This document shows positions 30,768 to 39,879 of a stretch of DNA of 44,701 nt, in pieces. The number at the start of each line of letters is the position of its first letter. The stretch's first letter is position 1. This DNA comes from Achromobacter pulmonis (GTDB lineage Bacteria; Pseudomonadota; Gammaproteobacteria; Burkholderiales; Burkholderiaceae_B), in NCBI RefSeq assembly GCF_002885955.2, contig NZ_POQS01000001.1, positions 1,252,657 to 1,297,357 of the forward strand. The letters are read 5' to 3'. The position numbers and the translations under genes were made by a program. The notes below the pieces were generated by a model that worked only from the letters and a program-made list of their open reading frames with translations, was not told the origin of the DNA and did no database searches.

Positions 30768-31593
30768 GGGCCTGTTAACACAAACCGCGAAGACCATCAG
30801 CCACCAGCACAAAGCTGAGGAAGCCCAGGTACATTGCATCGAGCTTCTCGAACCGAGAGAAAATTCGACGGTAGCCCTTCAGTCGCCGAAACAGCCTCTC
30901 GACCTCGTTGCGGCGCTTGTACATCACCCGGTCGTATTCCCAAGGCTCGATCCGGGTCCTCACCGGTGGCACTACTGGGATGAACCCCAGATCAAGGGCC
31001 AGTTGGCGCGTCTCGTTGCCCTCGTACGCCCGATCCATGAGCAGGTTAATTGGGCGGCTTGCAGGCCCAAGGCTTTGCAGCAGGCGCCTTCCCTCGGGGG
31101 CATCGTGGGCCTGTCCAGGCGACAGGCAGAACGTCACGGCCGTTCGAGCATCCGCGGCAACCATATGAATCTTGGTGTTCCATCCGCCTCGGGACTTGCC
31201 GATGGCCTGTGGGCCGTTTTTTTTAGAGCGCCAGTTCCATCGGGATGCACCTTGATACTCGTGGAGTCCAACGAAACCACCTCGATCTTCACGCGCACCA
31301 GCTGCTCGCGCTGCAGCTCCTCGAACATCTTGTCCAGCACACCTGCTTTGGTCCAGCGGCGCATGCGCGTGTAGATCGTGTGCCAATTGCCGAACCGATT
31401 GGGCAGCCCGCGCCACTTGCAGCCGTGTTCGGCCACATACAGCATGGCATTGACCACTTGCAGATTGCTCAGCCTGACGTTGCCACGCTGCACTGGCAAG
31501 CAGTGTTCGATGCGTTTGAATTGCTCGGGGGTGATCTCCATGCCTGCACTTTCACATCTGATCTATCAGAACGCAATTAGTGTTAACACGCCC
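30768..31593 (-). mobile_element. IS5-family (IS427-group-like) insertion sequence, 826 bp
   Basis: Both ends are visible: GGGCCTGTTAACAC at 30768 and the inverted GTGTTAACACGCCC ending at 31593, with 13 of 14 matching. The direct flanks are TA (30766-30767) and TA (31594-31595), within CTAG-like contexts, as expected for this group. The element has lower GC than its surroundings. It contains one transposase gene read through a -1 frameshift. Ends, transposase frames and A8 slip site all look intact, so it may still be active. Confidence 0.92.
30775..31541 (-). CDS. IS5-family DDE transposase with programmed -1 frameshift
   Basis: Two overlapping frames make one protein of about 255 residues. 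The first frame (from ATG 31541) holds the N-terminal LPNRFGNWHTIYTRMRRW block and the first catalytic aspartate D92 (SLDSTS). At a run of eight A residues (31217-31224 on the plus strand as T8) it can slip back one base into the second frame, which holds the second aspartate (LLMDRAYEG) and the glutamate region (RRNEVERLFRRLK). The second frame has no credible start of its own, which supports frameshifting over a broken gene. It ends TAA at 30775. Confidence 0.88.
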
Positions 31594-31622
31594 TAGCCTA
31601 AAGCCCTGAGCGCGGGCCGCCC

Positions 31623-32690
31623 TCAGCCGGCCGCGATCAGCGACGCGATCGCGCTGCCGACCTCGGCGGTCGAGGCATTGCCCTGCATGTCCCGCGTGCG
31701 CGGGCCTTCGGCCAATACCGTTTCGATCGCCTTGACGACGGCGGCCGAAGCCTCGGGGTAACCCAGGAAATCGAGCATCAGCGCCCCGCTCCAGATCTGG
31801 CCGATCGGATTGGCGATGCCCTTGCCATAAATGTCCGGCGCCGAACCGTGCACCGGCTCGAACAGGGACGGGAACTTGCGGTCGGGGTTCAGGTTGGCCG
31901 ACGGCGCGATACCGATGGTCCCGGTGCAGGCCGGCCCCAGGTCGGACAGGATGTCGCCGAACAGGTTGGAGGCCACCACCACGTCGAACCAGTCGGGGTG
32001 CTGCACGAAGTGCGCGCACAGGATGTCGATGTGGTATTTGTCCCAGCGCACGTCGGGATAGCTCTGCGCCACGTCGGCCACGCGCTCGTCCCACCACGGC
32101 ATGGAAATCGAAATGCCGTTGGACTTGGTGGCCGCGGTCAGGTGCTTGCCGCGCTTTTGCGCCAGCTCGAACGCGAACTTCAGGACGCGGTCGGCGCCCA
32201 CGCGGGTGAACACGCTTTCCTGGATGACGACTTCGCGCTCGGTGCCGGCGAACAGGCGGCCGCCGCTGTTGGAGTACTCACCCTCGGTGTTCTCGCGCAC
32301 GATGTAGAAATCGATCTCGCCGGGCTTGCGGTCCTTGAGCGGCGACGGCACGCCGGGCATCAGGCGCACCGGGCGCAGGTTGATGTACTGGTCGAATTCG
32401 CGGCGGAACTTGAACAGCGAACCCCACAGCGCCTCGTGGTCGGGCACGGTGGCGGGCCAGCCGATGGCGCCGAAGAAAATGGCTTCGTGCTGGCCGATAC
32501 GGGCTTGCCAGTCGTCCGGCATCATGGCGCCGTGCTTGGCGTAATAGTCGCAGCTCCAGTCGAAATGGTCCCACTGGAAATCGATGCCGAAGCGCGTGGC
32601 CACCGCGTCCAGCACTTTCAGGCCTTCGGGCACGACTTCCTTGCCGATTCCGTCTCCGGGGATTACTGCAATCTTGTGTTTCTTTGACAC
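31623..32690 (-). CDS. Tartrate dehydrogenase / D-malate dehydrogenase (decarboxylating)
   Basis: Encodes 355 residues of the beta-decarboxylating dehydrogenase family (isocitrate/isopropylmalate relatives), tartrate/D-malate branch. It oxidises tartrate or D-malate with NAD to oxaloglycolate or pyruvate and carbon dioxide. The catalytic Tyr is Y139 (ENTEGEYSN), the Lys is K189 (AATKSNG), and the metal aspartates lie around D222, D246 and D250 (SNLFGDILSD). The NAD loop HGSAPDIYGKGIANP is intact. The start is GTG at 32690 behind AGGAAG. Exact substrate cannot be fixed by sequence. A C4-dicarboxylate transporter lies about 7 kb away but is not adjacent. Confidence 0.88.
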   Translation of the reverse strand: MSKKHKIAVIPGDGIGKEVVPEGLKVLDAVATRFGIDFQWDHFDWSCDYYAKHGAMMPDDWQARIGQHEAIFFGAIGWPATVPDHEALWGSLFKFRREFDQYINLRPVRLMPGVPSPLKDRKPGEIDFYIVRENTEGEYSNSGGRLFAGTEREVVIQESVFTRVGADRVLKFAFELAQKRGKHLTAATKSNGISISMPWWDERVADVAQSYPDVRWDKYHIDILCAHFVQHPDWFDVVVASNLFGDILSDLGPACTGTIGIAPSANLNPDRKFPSLFEPVHGSAPDIYGKGIANPIGQIWSGALMLDFLGYPEASAAVVKAIETVLAEGPRTRDMQGNASTAEVGSAIASLIAAG

Positions 32691-32777
32691 CGCGTCTTCC
32701 TCTGTTTTTTACCGGGTCCGCCTGTGGAAAAGGCTACGGAAAGCCTTGCGCAGACCCTGGGGAATGCCCCGCCCGAA

Positions 32778-32805
32778 ATGATAGACACAAACGGGCACGG
32801 CGCAA
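32778..32805 (-). promoter_or_regulatory. Probable promoter of the tartrate/D-malate dehydrogenase
   Basis: On the minus strand TTGCGC (32805-32800) and TATCAT (32783-32778) are separated by 16 bp. They lie about 90 nt upstream of the GTG. The leader in between contains a 6-bp hairpin (AAGGCT/AGCCTT, 32730-32747) followed by TTTT on the minus strand; it is too weak to call an attenuator with confidence. The rest of the 192-bp gap to the upstream gene shows nothing more. Confidence 0.45.
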
Positions 32806-32882
32806 CACCCTCGCTTACCGCAGCCGCTGCGACAGCCCGCCCTTTTACAAAAAACCCGTTTCGAAGCGCTACCCGATCCGCC

Positions 32883-34406
32883 TCAGCGCCGGCCCTTAGA
32901 GCCCAGCAGGGACCCGAGTATGCCGCGGGTCAGCTCGCGCGCGATCGAGCGCATGGTGCTCTTGGCCACGCTCTGGACGATGCCGTCGCGCTTGCCGCCG
33001 CGCGGCCCGGTCGAGCCGAACAGCACGTCGTTCAGGCTGTCCATCAGCCCGCCGCCGGCATCGGCCGGCGCCTGGCCGGCGCCCTGCCCGGCCTCGGGCT
33101 GCGCGCCCGGCGCCGCCTCGGCCGGCTTGGCCGCGCGTCCGGCCAGCACCTCGTAGGCCGATTCGCGGTCGATGGCTTTTTCGTACTTGGCGGCCAGCGT
33201 GCTGCCCTGGCGCAGCGCCTGGCGCTCGGCGTCGGTGGCCGGGCCGATGCGGCTGGCCGGCGGCACGATGTAGGCGCGCTCGGTGGGCATGGGGCGGCCC
33301 TTGGCGTCCAGCAGCGACACCAGGGCCTCGCCCACGCCCAGTTCGGTGATGGCCGCCTCGATGTCCAGGCCGGGATTGGGCCGCATGGTCTGCGCCGCCG
33401 TCTTCACCGCCTTCTGGTCGCGCGGCGTGAAGGCGCGCAGCGCGTGCTGCACGCGGTTGCCGAGCTGGCCCAGCACCGTATCGGGAATGTCCAGCGGGTT
33501 CTGCGTCACGAAATAGACGCCCACGCCCTTGGAGCGGACCAGCCGCACCACCTGCTCGATCTTGTTCAGCAGCGCGGCCGGGGCGTCGTTGAACAGCAGG
33601 TGCGCCTCGTCGAAGAAGAACACCAGCTTGGGCTGGTCCATGTCGCCCACCTCGGGCAGCTTTTCGTACAGGTCGGCCAGCAGCCACAGCAGGAAAATCG
33701 CGTACAGGCGCGGCGCCTGCATCAGCTTGTCGGCGGCCAGCACGTTGACCATGCCGCGGCCCTGGGCGTCGGTGCGCATCAGGTCGGCCACGTCCAGCAT
33801 CGGCTCGCCGAAGAAGCGATCCGCCCCCTGGGACTCCAGGGCCAGGAGGCCGCGCTGGATGGCGCCGATGCTGGCCGAGGACACGTTGCCGTAGCGCGTC
33901 TTGAGCTGCGCCGCGCGGTCGGCCACGTCCTGGAGCATGGCGCGCAGGTCTTTCAGGTCCAGCAGCAGCTGCCCTTCGTCGTCGGCCACCTTGAACACCA
34001 GCGTCAGCACGCCTTCCTGGGTGTCGTTCAGCTCCAGGATGCGCGACAGCAGCAGCGGCCCCATGTCGGACACGGTGGCGCGCACCGGCAGCCCCTGCTC
34101 GCCGAACACGTCCCAGAGCGTCACCGGGCTGGCGCCCCAGGCCGGCTCGTCCAGACCCAGGTTCTTGAGGCGTTCCATGAGCTTGGGGCTGGCCGTGCCG
34201 GCCTGCGAAATACCGGTCAGGTCGCCCTTGACGTCGGCCATGAACACCGGCGTGCCGATGCGGGAAAAGGACTCGGCCAGCACCTGCAGCGTCACCGTCT
34301 TGCCGGTGCCCGTGGCGCCGGTGATGCAGCCGTGCCGGTTGGCCAGGGCGGGCAGCAGCGCCAGCTCGGCCTGGGCGTTCTTGGCGATGACGATGGGGTT
34401 GGGCAT
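32883..34406 (-). CDS. HerA-like ATPase (DUF853 helicase-like family)
   Basis: Encodes 507 residues of the bacterial HerA-like/DUF853 ATPase family. Walker A GATGTGKT is at 30-37 and Walker [13 protein letters not shown] near 261-272 with D266 and E267. The arginine-rich TQNPLD segment follows. The C-terminal 80 residues are low in complexity (proline, alanine, glycine) and then basic. Such proteins are proposed DNA translocases or helicases, but the cellular role here is not known. The ATG at 34406, behind GGAGAG, gives the [10 protein letters not shown] start; the longer frame to 34604 would overlap the divergent yebC and is rejected. Confidence 0.85.
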   Translation of the reverse strand: MPNPIVIAKNAQAELALLPALANRHGCITGATGTGKTVTLQVLAESFSRIGTPVFMADVKGDLTGISQAGTASPKLMERLKNLGLDEPAWGASPVTLWDVFGEQGLPVRATVSDMGPLLLSRILELNDTQEGVLTLVFKVADDEGQLLLDLKDLRAMLQDVADRAAQLKTRYGNVSSASIGAIQRGLLALESQGADRFFGEPMLDVADLMRTDAQGRGMVNVLAADKLMQAPRLYAIFLLWLLADLYEKLPEVGDMDQPKLVFFFDEAHLLFNDAPAALLNKIEQVVRLVRSKGVGVYFVTQNPLDIPDTVLGQLGNRVQHALRAFTPRDQKAVKTAAQTMRPNPGLDIEAAITELGVGEALVSLLDAKGRPMPTERAYIVPPASRIGPATDAERQALRQGSTLAAKYEKAIDRESAYEVLAGRAAKPAEAAPGAQPEAGQGAGQAPADAGGGLMDSLNDVLFGSTGPRGGKRDGIVQSVAKSTMRSIARELTRGILGSLLGSKGRR

Positions 34407-34578
34407 GGACGGCTCTCCGGACCAGGAAACTGAGGGATGCCCAAGTGTAGAGCCTCGCGCGCGGCTTGTGCGCGTGGCAATAAGGGTACAGGCGGGCGGG
34501 CTTGCGGCCGGCCCCCGGGCGCGCGGCCCGCCGTCACGGTAAAATGCCATTTTTGCAGACAATTTATCCTGGGAAGCC

Positions 34579-35310
34579 ATGGCCGGACACAGCAAATGGG
34601 CCAATATTCAGCACCGCAAAGGGCGCCAAGACGCCAAGCGCGGCAAGCTCTGGACCAAGATCATTCGTGAAATCACCGTGGCGGCGCGCGCCGGCGGCCC
34701 CGACCCCGACAGCAATCCGCGTCTGCGCATGGCCTGGGACAAGGCCACCGACGCCAACATGCCCAAGGACAACATCCAGCGCGCCATCCAGCGCGGGGCG
34801 GGCGGCGCCGACGGCGACGCCTACGAGGAAGTGCGCTACGAAGGCTACGGCATCGGCGGCGCGGCGGTGATCGTCGACTGCATGACCGACAACCGCACCC
34901 GCACCGTCGCCGAAGTGCGCCACGCCTTCGCCAAGAACGGCGGCAACCTGGGCCAGGAAGGCTCGGTGGCCTTCATGTTCAAGCATTGCGGCCAGTTCGT
35001 GTTCGCGCCTGGCACCTCTGAAGACAAGGTCATGGAAGCCGCCCTCGAGGCCGGCGCCGAAGACGTGACCACCGACGAGGAAGGCGTGATCGAAGTGGTC
35101 TGCGCGCCGGCCGACTACGCCGCCGTGCGCCGCGCCTTCGACGAGGCCGGCCTGAAGGCCGAAGTCGACGGCATCGTCATGAAGGCCCTGAACGAAACCG
35201 AACTGGCCGGCGAAGACGCCGTCAAGATGCAGAAACTGCTCGACGCCCTGGAAGGCCTGGACGACGTGCAGGAAGTCTATACCACCGTCGTTTTCGACGA
35301 AGCGCAGTAA
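34579..35310 (+). CDS. YebC/PmpR-family regulator
   Basis: Encodes 243 residues of the YebC family, long annotated as a DNA-binding regulator and also reported to assist ribosomes at difficult proline-rich sequences. The canonical [15 protein letters not shown] start, the [11 protein letters not shown] block and C-terminal [11 protein letters not shown] are all present. The leader has a TAAAAT (34540-34545) without a clear -35. It heads a plus-strand run that reaches maf. It diverges from the HerA-like gene. Confidence 0.93.
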   Translation: MAGHSKWANIQHRKGRQDAKRGKLWTKIIREITVAARAGGPDPDSNPRLRMAWDKATDANMPKDNIQRAIQRGAGGADGDAYEEVRYEGYGIGGAAVIVDCMTDNRTRTVAEVRHAFAKNGGNLGQEGSVAFMFKHCGQFVFAPGTSEDKVMEAALEAGAEDVTTDEEGVIEVVCAPADYAAVRRAFDEAGLKAEVDGIVMKALNETELAGEDAVKMQKLLDALEGLDDVQEVYTTVVFDEAQ

Positions 35311-35348
35311 ATCCTCCCTCCCCTGCGCTGCGTCGCGGGGGTGTTAAT

Positions 35349-35372
35349 CGGGGCCGGGCCATCCCGGCCCCG
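35349..35372. other. Perfect 10-bp hairpin between yebC and purD
   Basis: CGGGGCCGGG (35349-35358), loop CCAT, CCCGGCCCCG (35363-35372). Very stable, but no T-run follows, so it may slow polymerase or protect the yebC 3' end rather than terminate fully. The purD start is 27 nt downstream. Confidence 0.6.
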
Positions 35373-35399
35373 AATGGCTATCTTCAGACTCACCCCAAC

Positions 35400-36707
35400 A
35401 TGAAACTCCTGGTTATTGGCTCGGGCGGCCGCGAACATGCCCTCGCCTGGCGGCTGGCCCGCTCCCCGCGCGTACACAAGGTGTACGTCGCCCCGGGCAA
35501 CGGCGGCACGCAACGGGCCGAGCAGATGGAGAACATCCCGCTCACCAATGCCGAGGAACTGGCCGATTTCGTGCAGCGCGAAGGCGTGGCCCTCACCGTG
35601 GTCGGCCCCGAAGCGCCGCTGGCCGCCGGCGTCGTGGACGTGTTCCGCGCCCGCGGCCTGAAAATCTTCGGCCCGACCAAGGCCGCCGCCCAGCTGGAGA
35701 GCTCCAAGGATTACGCCAAGGCCTTCATGGTGCGGCACAACATCCCCACCGCCCGCTACCAGACCTTCACCGACCCGGCCCAGGCGCATGCCTACATCGA
35801 CCAGGAAGGCGCCCCCATCGTGATCAAGGCCGACGGCCTGGCCGCGGGCAAGGGCGTGGTGGTCGCCGCCACGCTCGAAGAGGCGCACGCCGCCATCGAC
35901 GCCATGCTGGGCGACGGCTCCATGGGCGAGGCCGGCGCGCGCGTGGTCATCGAGGAATGCCTGGTGGGCGAGGAAGCCAGCTTCATCGTCATGTGCGACG
36001 GCCGCAACGTGCTGGCCCTGGCCACCAGCCAGGACCACAAGCGCCTGCTCGACGGCGACCAGGGTCCCAACACCGGCGGCATGGGCGCCTATTCGCCCGC
36101 GCCCATCGTCACCCCCGAACTGCACCACCGCATCATGCGCGAAATCATCCTGCCGACCGTGCAGGGCATGGCGCGCGACGGCATTCCGTACACCGGCTTC
36201 CTGTACGCCGGCCTAATGATCGCCCCCGGCGACGACCCCGACCGCGCCATCAAGACGCTGGAATTCAACTGCCGCATGGGCGACCCGGAAACCCAGCCCA
36301 TCATGATGCGGGTCAAGAGCGACCTGCTCGACGCCCTGGAACATGCCGTCGAGGGCACGCTGGACCAGGCCGACATCGTCTGGGACCGCCGCACCGCGCT
36401 GGGCGCCGTGCTGGCCGCGCACAACTACCCGGGCACGCCGCGCACCGGCGACGCCATCCGCGGCCTGCCGGCCGACGCCGAGGATTGCATGGTGTTCCAC
36501 GCCGCCACCCGGATCGAGGACGGCGAGATCAAGACCACCGGCGGCCGCGTGCTGTGCGTCACGGCCCTGGGCGACTCGGTCAAGATGGCCCGCGACCGCG
36601 TCTACGAAACCATAGACGGCGTGCACTTCGACGGCCGCCAGTACCGCAGCGACATCGGCTGGCGCGCGCTCAAGCCCTCGCAGCAGAAGTCCAAGTCCAA
36701 CGCCTGA
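35400..36707 (+). CDS. purD: Phosphoribosylamine-glycine ligase
   Basis: Encodes 435 residues of GAR synthetase, the second step of de novo purine synthesis: phosphoribosylamine, glycine and ATP give glycinamide ribonucleotide. The N-terminal fold starts [15 protein letters not shown]. The ATP-grasp domain follows with [14 protein letters not shown] (about 142-155) and [12 protein letters not shown] near 288-299. The C-terminal domain is complete and ends in a short lysine-serine tail. The length is normal. hemF follows after 13 nt, probably on the same transcript. Confidence 0.96.
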   Translation: MKLLVIGSGGREHALAWRLARSPRVHKVYVAPGNGGTQRAEQMENIPLTNAEELADFVQREGVALTVVGPEAPLAAGVVDVFRARGLKIFGPTKAAAQLESSKDYAKAFMVRHNIPTARYQTFTDPAQAHAYIDQEGAPIVIKADGLAAGKGVVVAATLEEAHAAIDAMLGDGSMGEAGARVVIEECLVGEEASFIVMCDGRNVLALATSQDHKRLLDGDQGPNTGGMGAYSPAPIVTPELHHRIMREIILPTVQGMARDGIPYTGFLYAGLMIAPGDDPDRAIKTLEFNCRMGDPETQPIMMRVKSDLLDALEHAVEGTLDQADIVWDRRTALGAVLAAHNYPGTPRTGDAIRGLPADAEDCMVFHAATRIEDGEIKTTGGRVLCVTALGDSVKMARDRVYETIDGVHFDGRQYRSDIGWRALKPSQQKSKSNA

Positions 36708-36720
36708 CCGGAGCCCGCCG

Positions 36721-37632
36721 ATGAACGCCTTGCCCGTCTCCGCCGTGCGGGACTACCTCACCGGCTTGCAGGCCCGCATCGTCGGCGCCCTGGAAGAAGC
36801 GGAAGGCGCCGCCTTCCGCGCCGATGAATGGCAGCGTCCCGAAGGCGGCGGCGGCCTGTCGCGCCTGCTCGAAGGCGGCCAGCTGTTCGAACGGGCCGGC
36901 GTGCTGTTCAGCCATGTCCAGGGTTCCAAGCTGCCGCCCTCGGCCAGCGCGCACCGGCCAGAACTCGCCGGCCGCTCCTGGGAGGCGATGGGCGTGTCCA
37001 TGGTGCTGCACCCGCGCAATCCGCACGTGCCCACCACGCACATGAACGTGCGCATGTTCACGGCGGCCGCGCGCCCCGGCCACGACGAAGCCGACGTTTT
37101 CTGGTTCGGCGGCGGCCTGGACCTGACCCCGTACTATCCGTTCGAGGAAGACGCGCGCCACTTCCACGCCGTATGCCGCGACGCGCTGGCCGGCCACGGC
37201 GCCGACTACTACCCGCGCTACAAGCGCTGGTGCGACGAATACTTCTTCCTCAAGCACCGCAACGAAACCCGCGGAATCGGCGGCATCTTCTTCGACGACC
37301 TGAACGCCCCGGGCTTCGACGCCTCCTTCGCCCTGACCCGCTCGGTCGGCGACGCCTTCCTGCCGGCCTACATGCCCATCGTGGAACGCCGCCGCGCCCT
37401 GCCCTATGGCGAGCGCGAACGCGACTTCCAGGCCTACCGCCGCGGCCGCTACGTGGAATTCAACCTGGTGTTCGACCGCGGCACGCTGTTCGGCTTGCAA
37501 TCGGGCGGACGTACCGAATCCATCCTGCTGTCCATGCCGCCGCTGGCGCAGTGGCGCTACGACTGGCAGCCGCAGGCCGGCACGCCCGAGGCCGAACTGG
37601 CCGCCTACCTCAAGCCGCGGGACTGGGTTTGA
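36721..37632 (+). CDS. hemF: Oxygen-dependent coproporphyrinogen III oxidase
   Basis: Encodes 303 residues. The enzyme converts coproporphyrinogen III to protoporphyrinogen IX in aerobic haem synthesis. The family signature [15 protein letters not shown] (about 97-111) and [13 protein letters not shown] (127-139) are intact, as is the C-terminal [12 protein letters not shown] block. Length matches E. coli HemF (299). GGAG-type ribosome-binding site (CCGGAGCCCGCCG before ATG). Its stop codon overlaps the TTG start of nadD. Confidence 0.95.
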   Translation: MNALPVSAVRDYLTGLQARIVGALEEAEGAAFRADEWQRPEGGGGLSRLLEGGQLFERAGVLFSHVQGSKLPPSASAHRPELAGRSWEAMGVSMVLHPRNPHVPTTHMNVRMFTAAARPGHDEADVFWFGGGLDLTPYYPFEEDARHFHAVCRDALAGHGADYYPRYKRWCDEYFFLKHRNETRGIGGIFFDDLNAPGFDASFALTRSVGDAFLPAYMPIVERRRALPYGERERDFQAYRRGRYVEFNLVFDRGTLFGLQSGGRTESILLSMPPLAQWRYDWQPQAGTPEAELAAYLKPRDWV

Positions 37633-38216
37633 AACGCATCGGTCTCCTGGGCGGCAGTTTCGACCCCGTCCACGTCGCGCACATCGCGCTCGCCCAGACC
37701 GCGCTGCAGGCGCTGGGCCTGGCCGAAGTGCAGCTCATCCCGGCGGCCAACCCCTGGCAGCGCGCCGCGCTGCACGCCACCGGCCGCCAGCGCCTGGACA
37801 TGCTGGAACTGGCGATCGCCGGCCATGCCGGGCTGGCCGTCAACCCGATCGAAATCGAACGTGGCGGCGCCACCTACACCCTCGACACCCTGCGCGCCCT
37901 GCCTGGCGGGGCGCGCTACGTCTGGCTGTTGGGCGCCGACCAACTCGCCAATTTCTGCACCTGGCGCAACTGGCAGGACATCGCCAGCCTGGTGGACCTG
38001 GCCGTGGCCACCCGTCCCGGCACGCCGCTGGCCGCGCCGCCGGAACTGGCCCGGCACCTCGGCGCCCTGGGCCGCGAATTGCAGGAACTGCCGTTCGCGC
38101 CCATGCCGGTATCGGCCTCCGACATCCGCCAGCGCCTGGCGCGCGGCGCATCCACCGAAGGCCTGCTCGCGCCGCCCGTCGCCGCGTATATTGCGGCGCA
38201 CCATCTCTACCGATAA
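37629..38216 (+). CDS. nadD: Nicotinate-nucleotide adenylyltransferase
   Basis: Encodes 195 residues that make nicotinate adenine dinucleotide from nicotinate mononucleotide and ATP in NAD synthesis. The nucleotidyl-transferase motif [12 protein letters not shown] lies at about 7-18, and the C-terminal SASDIRQRL matches the second ATP-binding motif. The start is TTG at 37629 (TTGA overlap with the hemF stop), because the conserved [12 protein letters not shown] begins right behind it and no ATG or GTG occurs nearby. This implies low or coupled translation. Confidence 0.9.
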   Translation: MKRIGLLGGSFDPVHVAHIALAQTALQALGLAEVQLIPAANPWQRAALHATGRQRLDMLELAIAGHAGLAVNPIEIERGGATYTLDTLRALPGGARYVWLLGADQLANFCTWRNWQDIASLVDLAVATRPGTPLAAPPELARHLGALGRELQELPFAPMPVSASDIRQRLARGASTEGLLAPPVAAYIAAHHLYR

Positions 38217-38290
38217 ACCCCACCCGCCGGGCGTTCCAAACGTCCCAAAGCCAGCCTCTCGCTGACCCTGCGCGGGTTATATTTACAGTT

Positions 38291-38695
38291 ATGGATATAC
38301 AAAAACTCCAACGCGCCGTCATCGACGCCCTCGAAGACGTCAAGGCGCAAGACATCAAGGTTTTCAACACCACGCATCTGACCAGCCTGTTCGATCGCGT
38401 CGTGATTGCAAGCGCCACCTCCAACCGCCAGACCCGCGCGCTGGCCTCCAGCGTATCCGACCGCGGCCGCGCGCTCGGCCTGTCCGGCATCACCATCGAA
38501 GGCGAAGACACCGGCGAATGGGTCGTGGTCGACCTGGGCGACGTGGTCGTGCACATCATGCAGCCGGCCATCCGCCAGTACTACAACCTGGAAGAAATCT
38601 GGGGCGGCAAGCCGGTGCGCGTCAAGCTGCTGCCGGAATCCACCCGTCCCGCGCCCATCGCCGGCGACAGCGCCTACGACGGCACCGACTACTGA
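38291..38695 (+). CDS. rsfS: Ribosomal silencing factor RsfS
   Basis: Encodes 134 residues of the Iojap/RsfS family, which binds ribosomal protein L14 and blocks subunit joining when nutrients are low. The conserved [20 protein letters not shown] core and the [16 protein letters not shown] block are present. The C-terminus extends about 20 residues past the family core ([20 protein letters not shown]). A TATATT at 38278-38283 lies just upstream without a clear -35. Order nadD-rsfS-rlmH is a common conserved neighbourhood. Confidence 0.93.
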   Translation: MDIQKLQRAVIDALEDVKAQDIKVFNTTHLTSLFDRVVIASATSNRQTRALASSVSDRGRALGLSGITIEGEDTGEWVVVDLGDVVVHIMQPAIRQYYNLEEIWGGKPVRVKLLPESTRPAPIAGDSAYDGTDY

Positions 38696-38702
38696 GCGCG
38701 CC

Positions 38703-39173
38703 GTGAAGCTCATCGTCGTGGCCGTGGGCACGCGCATGCCGGACTGGGTGCAGACCGCCTGGGACGACTACGCCAAGCGCCTGCCCGCCGATTGCGCGCT
38801 GGAACTGCGCGAGATCAAGCCCGAACCCCGCAACAGCGGCAAGACGCCGGCCCAGATGATGGCAGCCGAGGCCAAGCGGATCGACGCCGCCCTGCCCGCC
38901 GGCGTCCTGCGCCTGGCGCTGGACGAACGCGGCCGCGACCTCACCACCATGGCCCTGTCGCAAAAGCTGGAGCAATGGCGCGCCGGCGGCCAGGACGTGG
39001 CCTTCCTGGTCGGCGGCCCGGACGGCCTGGACCCCGAACTGAAAGCCGCCTGCAGCGGCCAGCTGCGGCTGTCTTCGCTGACGCTGCCGCACCCCATGGT
39101 GCGCGTGGTGCTGGCCGAGCAGCTCTACCGGGCCTGGGCCATCATGACCAACCATCCCTATCATCGCGCCTGA
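38703..39173 (+). CDS. rlmH: 23S rRNA pseudouridine(1915) N3-methyltransferase
   Basis: Encodes 156 residues of the SPOUT methyltransferase that modifies helix 69 of 23S rRNA on assembled ribosomes. The knot region contains FLVGGPDGL (about 101-109), and the C-terminus MTNHPYHRA is the standard ending. Length equals E. coli RlmH (155). The start is GTG at 38703, 7 nt after rsfS; the upstream extension runs in another frame of rsfS and is not supported. Confidence 0.95.
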   Translation: MKLIVVAVGTRMPDWVQTAWDDYAKRLPADCALELREIKPEPRNSGKTPAQMMAAEAKRIDAALPAGVLRLALDERGRDLTTMALSQKLEQWRAGGQDVAFLVGGPDGLDPELKAACSGQLRLSSLTLPHPMVRVVLAEQLYRAWAIMTNHPYHRA

Positions 39174-39195
39174 ACGGCCCGGCCTCGTTGTAGCA

Positions 39196-39813
39196 ATGAC
39201 CGACACAGCCCCCCCGACCGCCCGCCTCTACCTCGCCTCGGCCAGCCCCAGGCGGCGCGAACTGCTGACGCAGATCGGCCTGCCCCACGAAGTGCTGCGG
39301 GTGCCGGCTCCGCCGGGCGAGGACGAACCCCAGCATCCCGGCGAAAGCGCCGCCGACTACGTCCAGCGCACCGCGCGCGACAAGGCGCTGCGCGGACGCG
39401 ACTGGATGCATGAAAACCGTCTGCCGCGCCTGCCGTTGCTGGCCGCCGACACCACCGTGATCCTGGACGGCCAGGTCCTGGGCAAGCCCGCGGACCGCGC
39501 CGACGCCCAGCGCATCCTGCGCGCGCTGTCGGGCGCCGCCCACGAAGTGCGCACCGCCGTCGCGGTCTGGACCGGCGAACAACTGCTGGAGGCGGTTTCC
39601 ATCACCGAAGTCCGCATGCGCGACCTGACGGACGACGAAATCGGCCGCTACTGCGACAGCGGCGAACCCTACGGCAAGGCCGGCGCCTACGGCATCCAGG
39701 GCCTGGCCGGCACGTTCATCTCGCATATCTCGGGCAGCTACACCGGCGTGATGGGCCTGCCGGTGTTCGAAACCGCCAACCTGCTGCGCGCCGCCGGCAT
39801 CCGCACGCCCTGA
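39196..39813 (+). CDS. Maf-family nucleoside triphosphate pyrophosphatase
   Basis: Encodes 205 residues of the Maf family (YhdE/YceF type), which hydrolyses non-standard or pyrimidine nucleotides such as dTTP/UTP. SASPRRRELL (15-24) and the AADTTVILDGQVLGKP and GEPYGKAGAYGIQG blocks carry the active-site residues, including the lysine of GKAGAY. It lies 22 nt after rlmH and is the last gene before a strong terminator. Substrate preference between dTTP/UTP and m7GTP types is not certain. Confidence 0.92.
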   Translation: MTDTAPPTARLYLASASPRRRELLTQIGLPHEVLRVPAPPGEDEPQHPGESAADYVQRTARDKALRGRDWMHENRLPRLPLLAADTTVILDGQVLGKPADRADAQRILRALSGAAHEVRTAVAVWTGEQLLEAVSITEVRMRDLTDDEIGRYCDSGEPYGKAGAYGIQGLAGTFISHISGSYTGVMGLPVFETANLLRAAGIRTP

Positions 39814-39834
39814 AGCGTCTGTCTCAGAAAAAAC

Positions 39835-39865
39835 AAAACCCCGCGGGCTGACCGCGGGGTTTTTT
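39835..39865. terminator. Bidirectional intrinsic terminator between maf and dctA
   Basis: AAAACCCCGCGG (39835-39846), loop GCTGA, CCGCGGGGTTTT (39852-39863), then TT. An A-run on the left gives a U-tract for minus-strand transcripts too, so it ends both the maf and dctA messages. Confidence 0.93.
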
Positions 39866-39879
39866 CATGCCTGCCCGGC

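Noticed and set aside
30775..31541. Transposase as a pseudogene with a frameshift
   Set aside because: The break falls exactly on an A8 slip run and both halves carry intact catalytic residues, as in other IS5-family elements.
32730..32747. Attenuator hairpin in the dehydrogenase leader
   Set aside because: The stem is only 6 bp and the T-run is four; too weak to claim.
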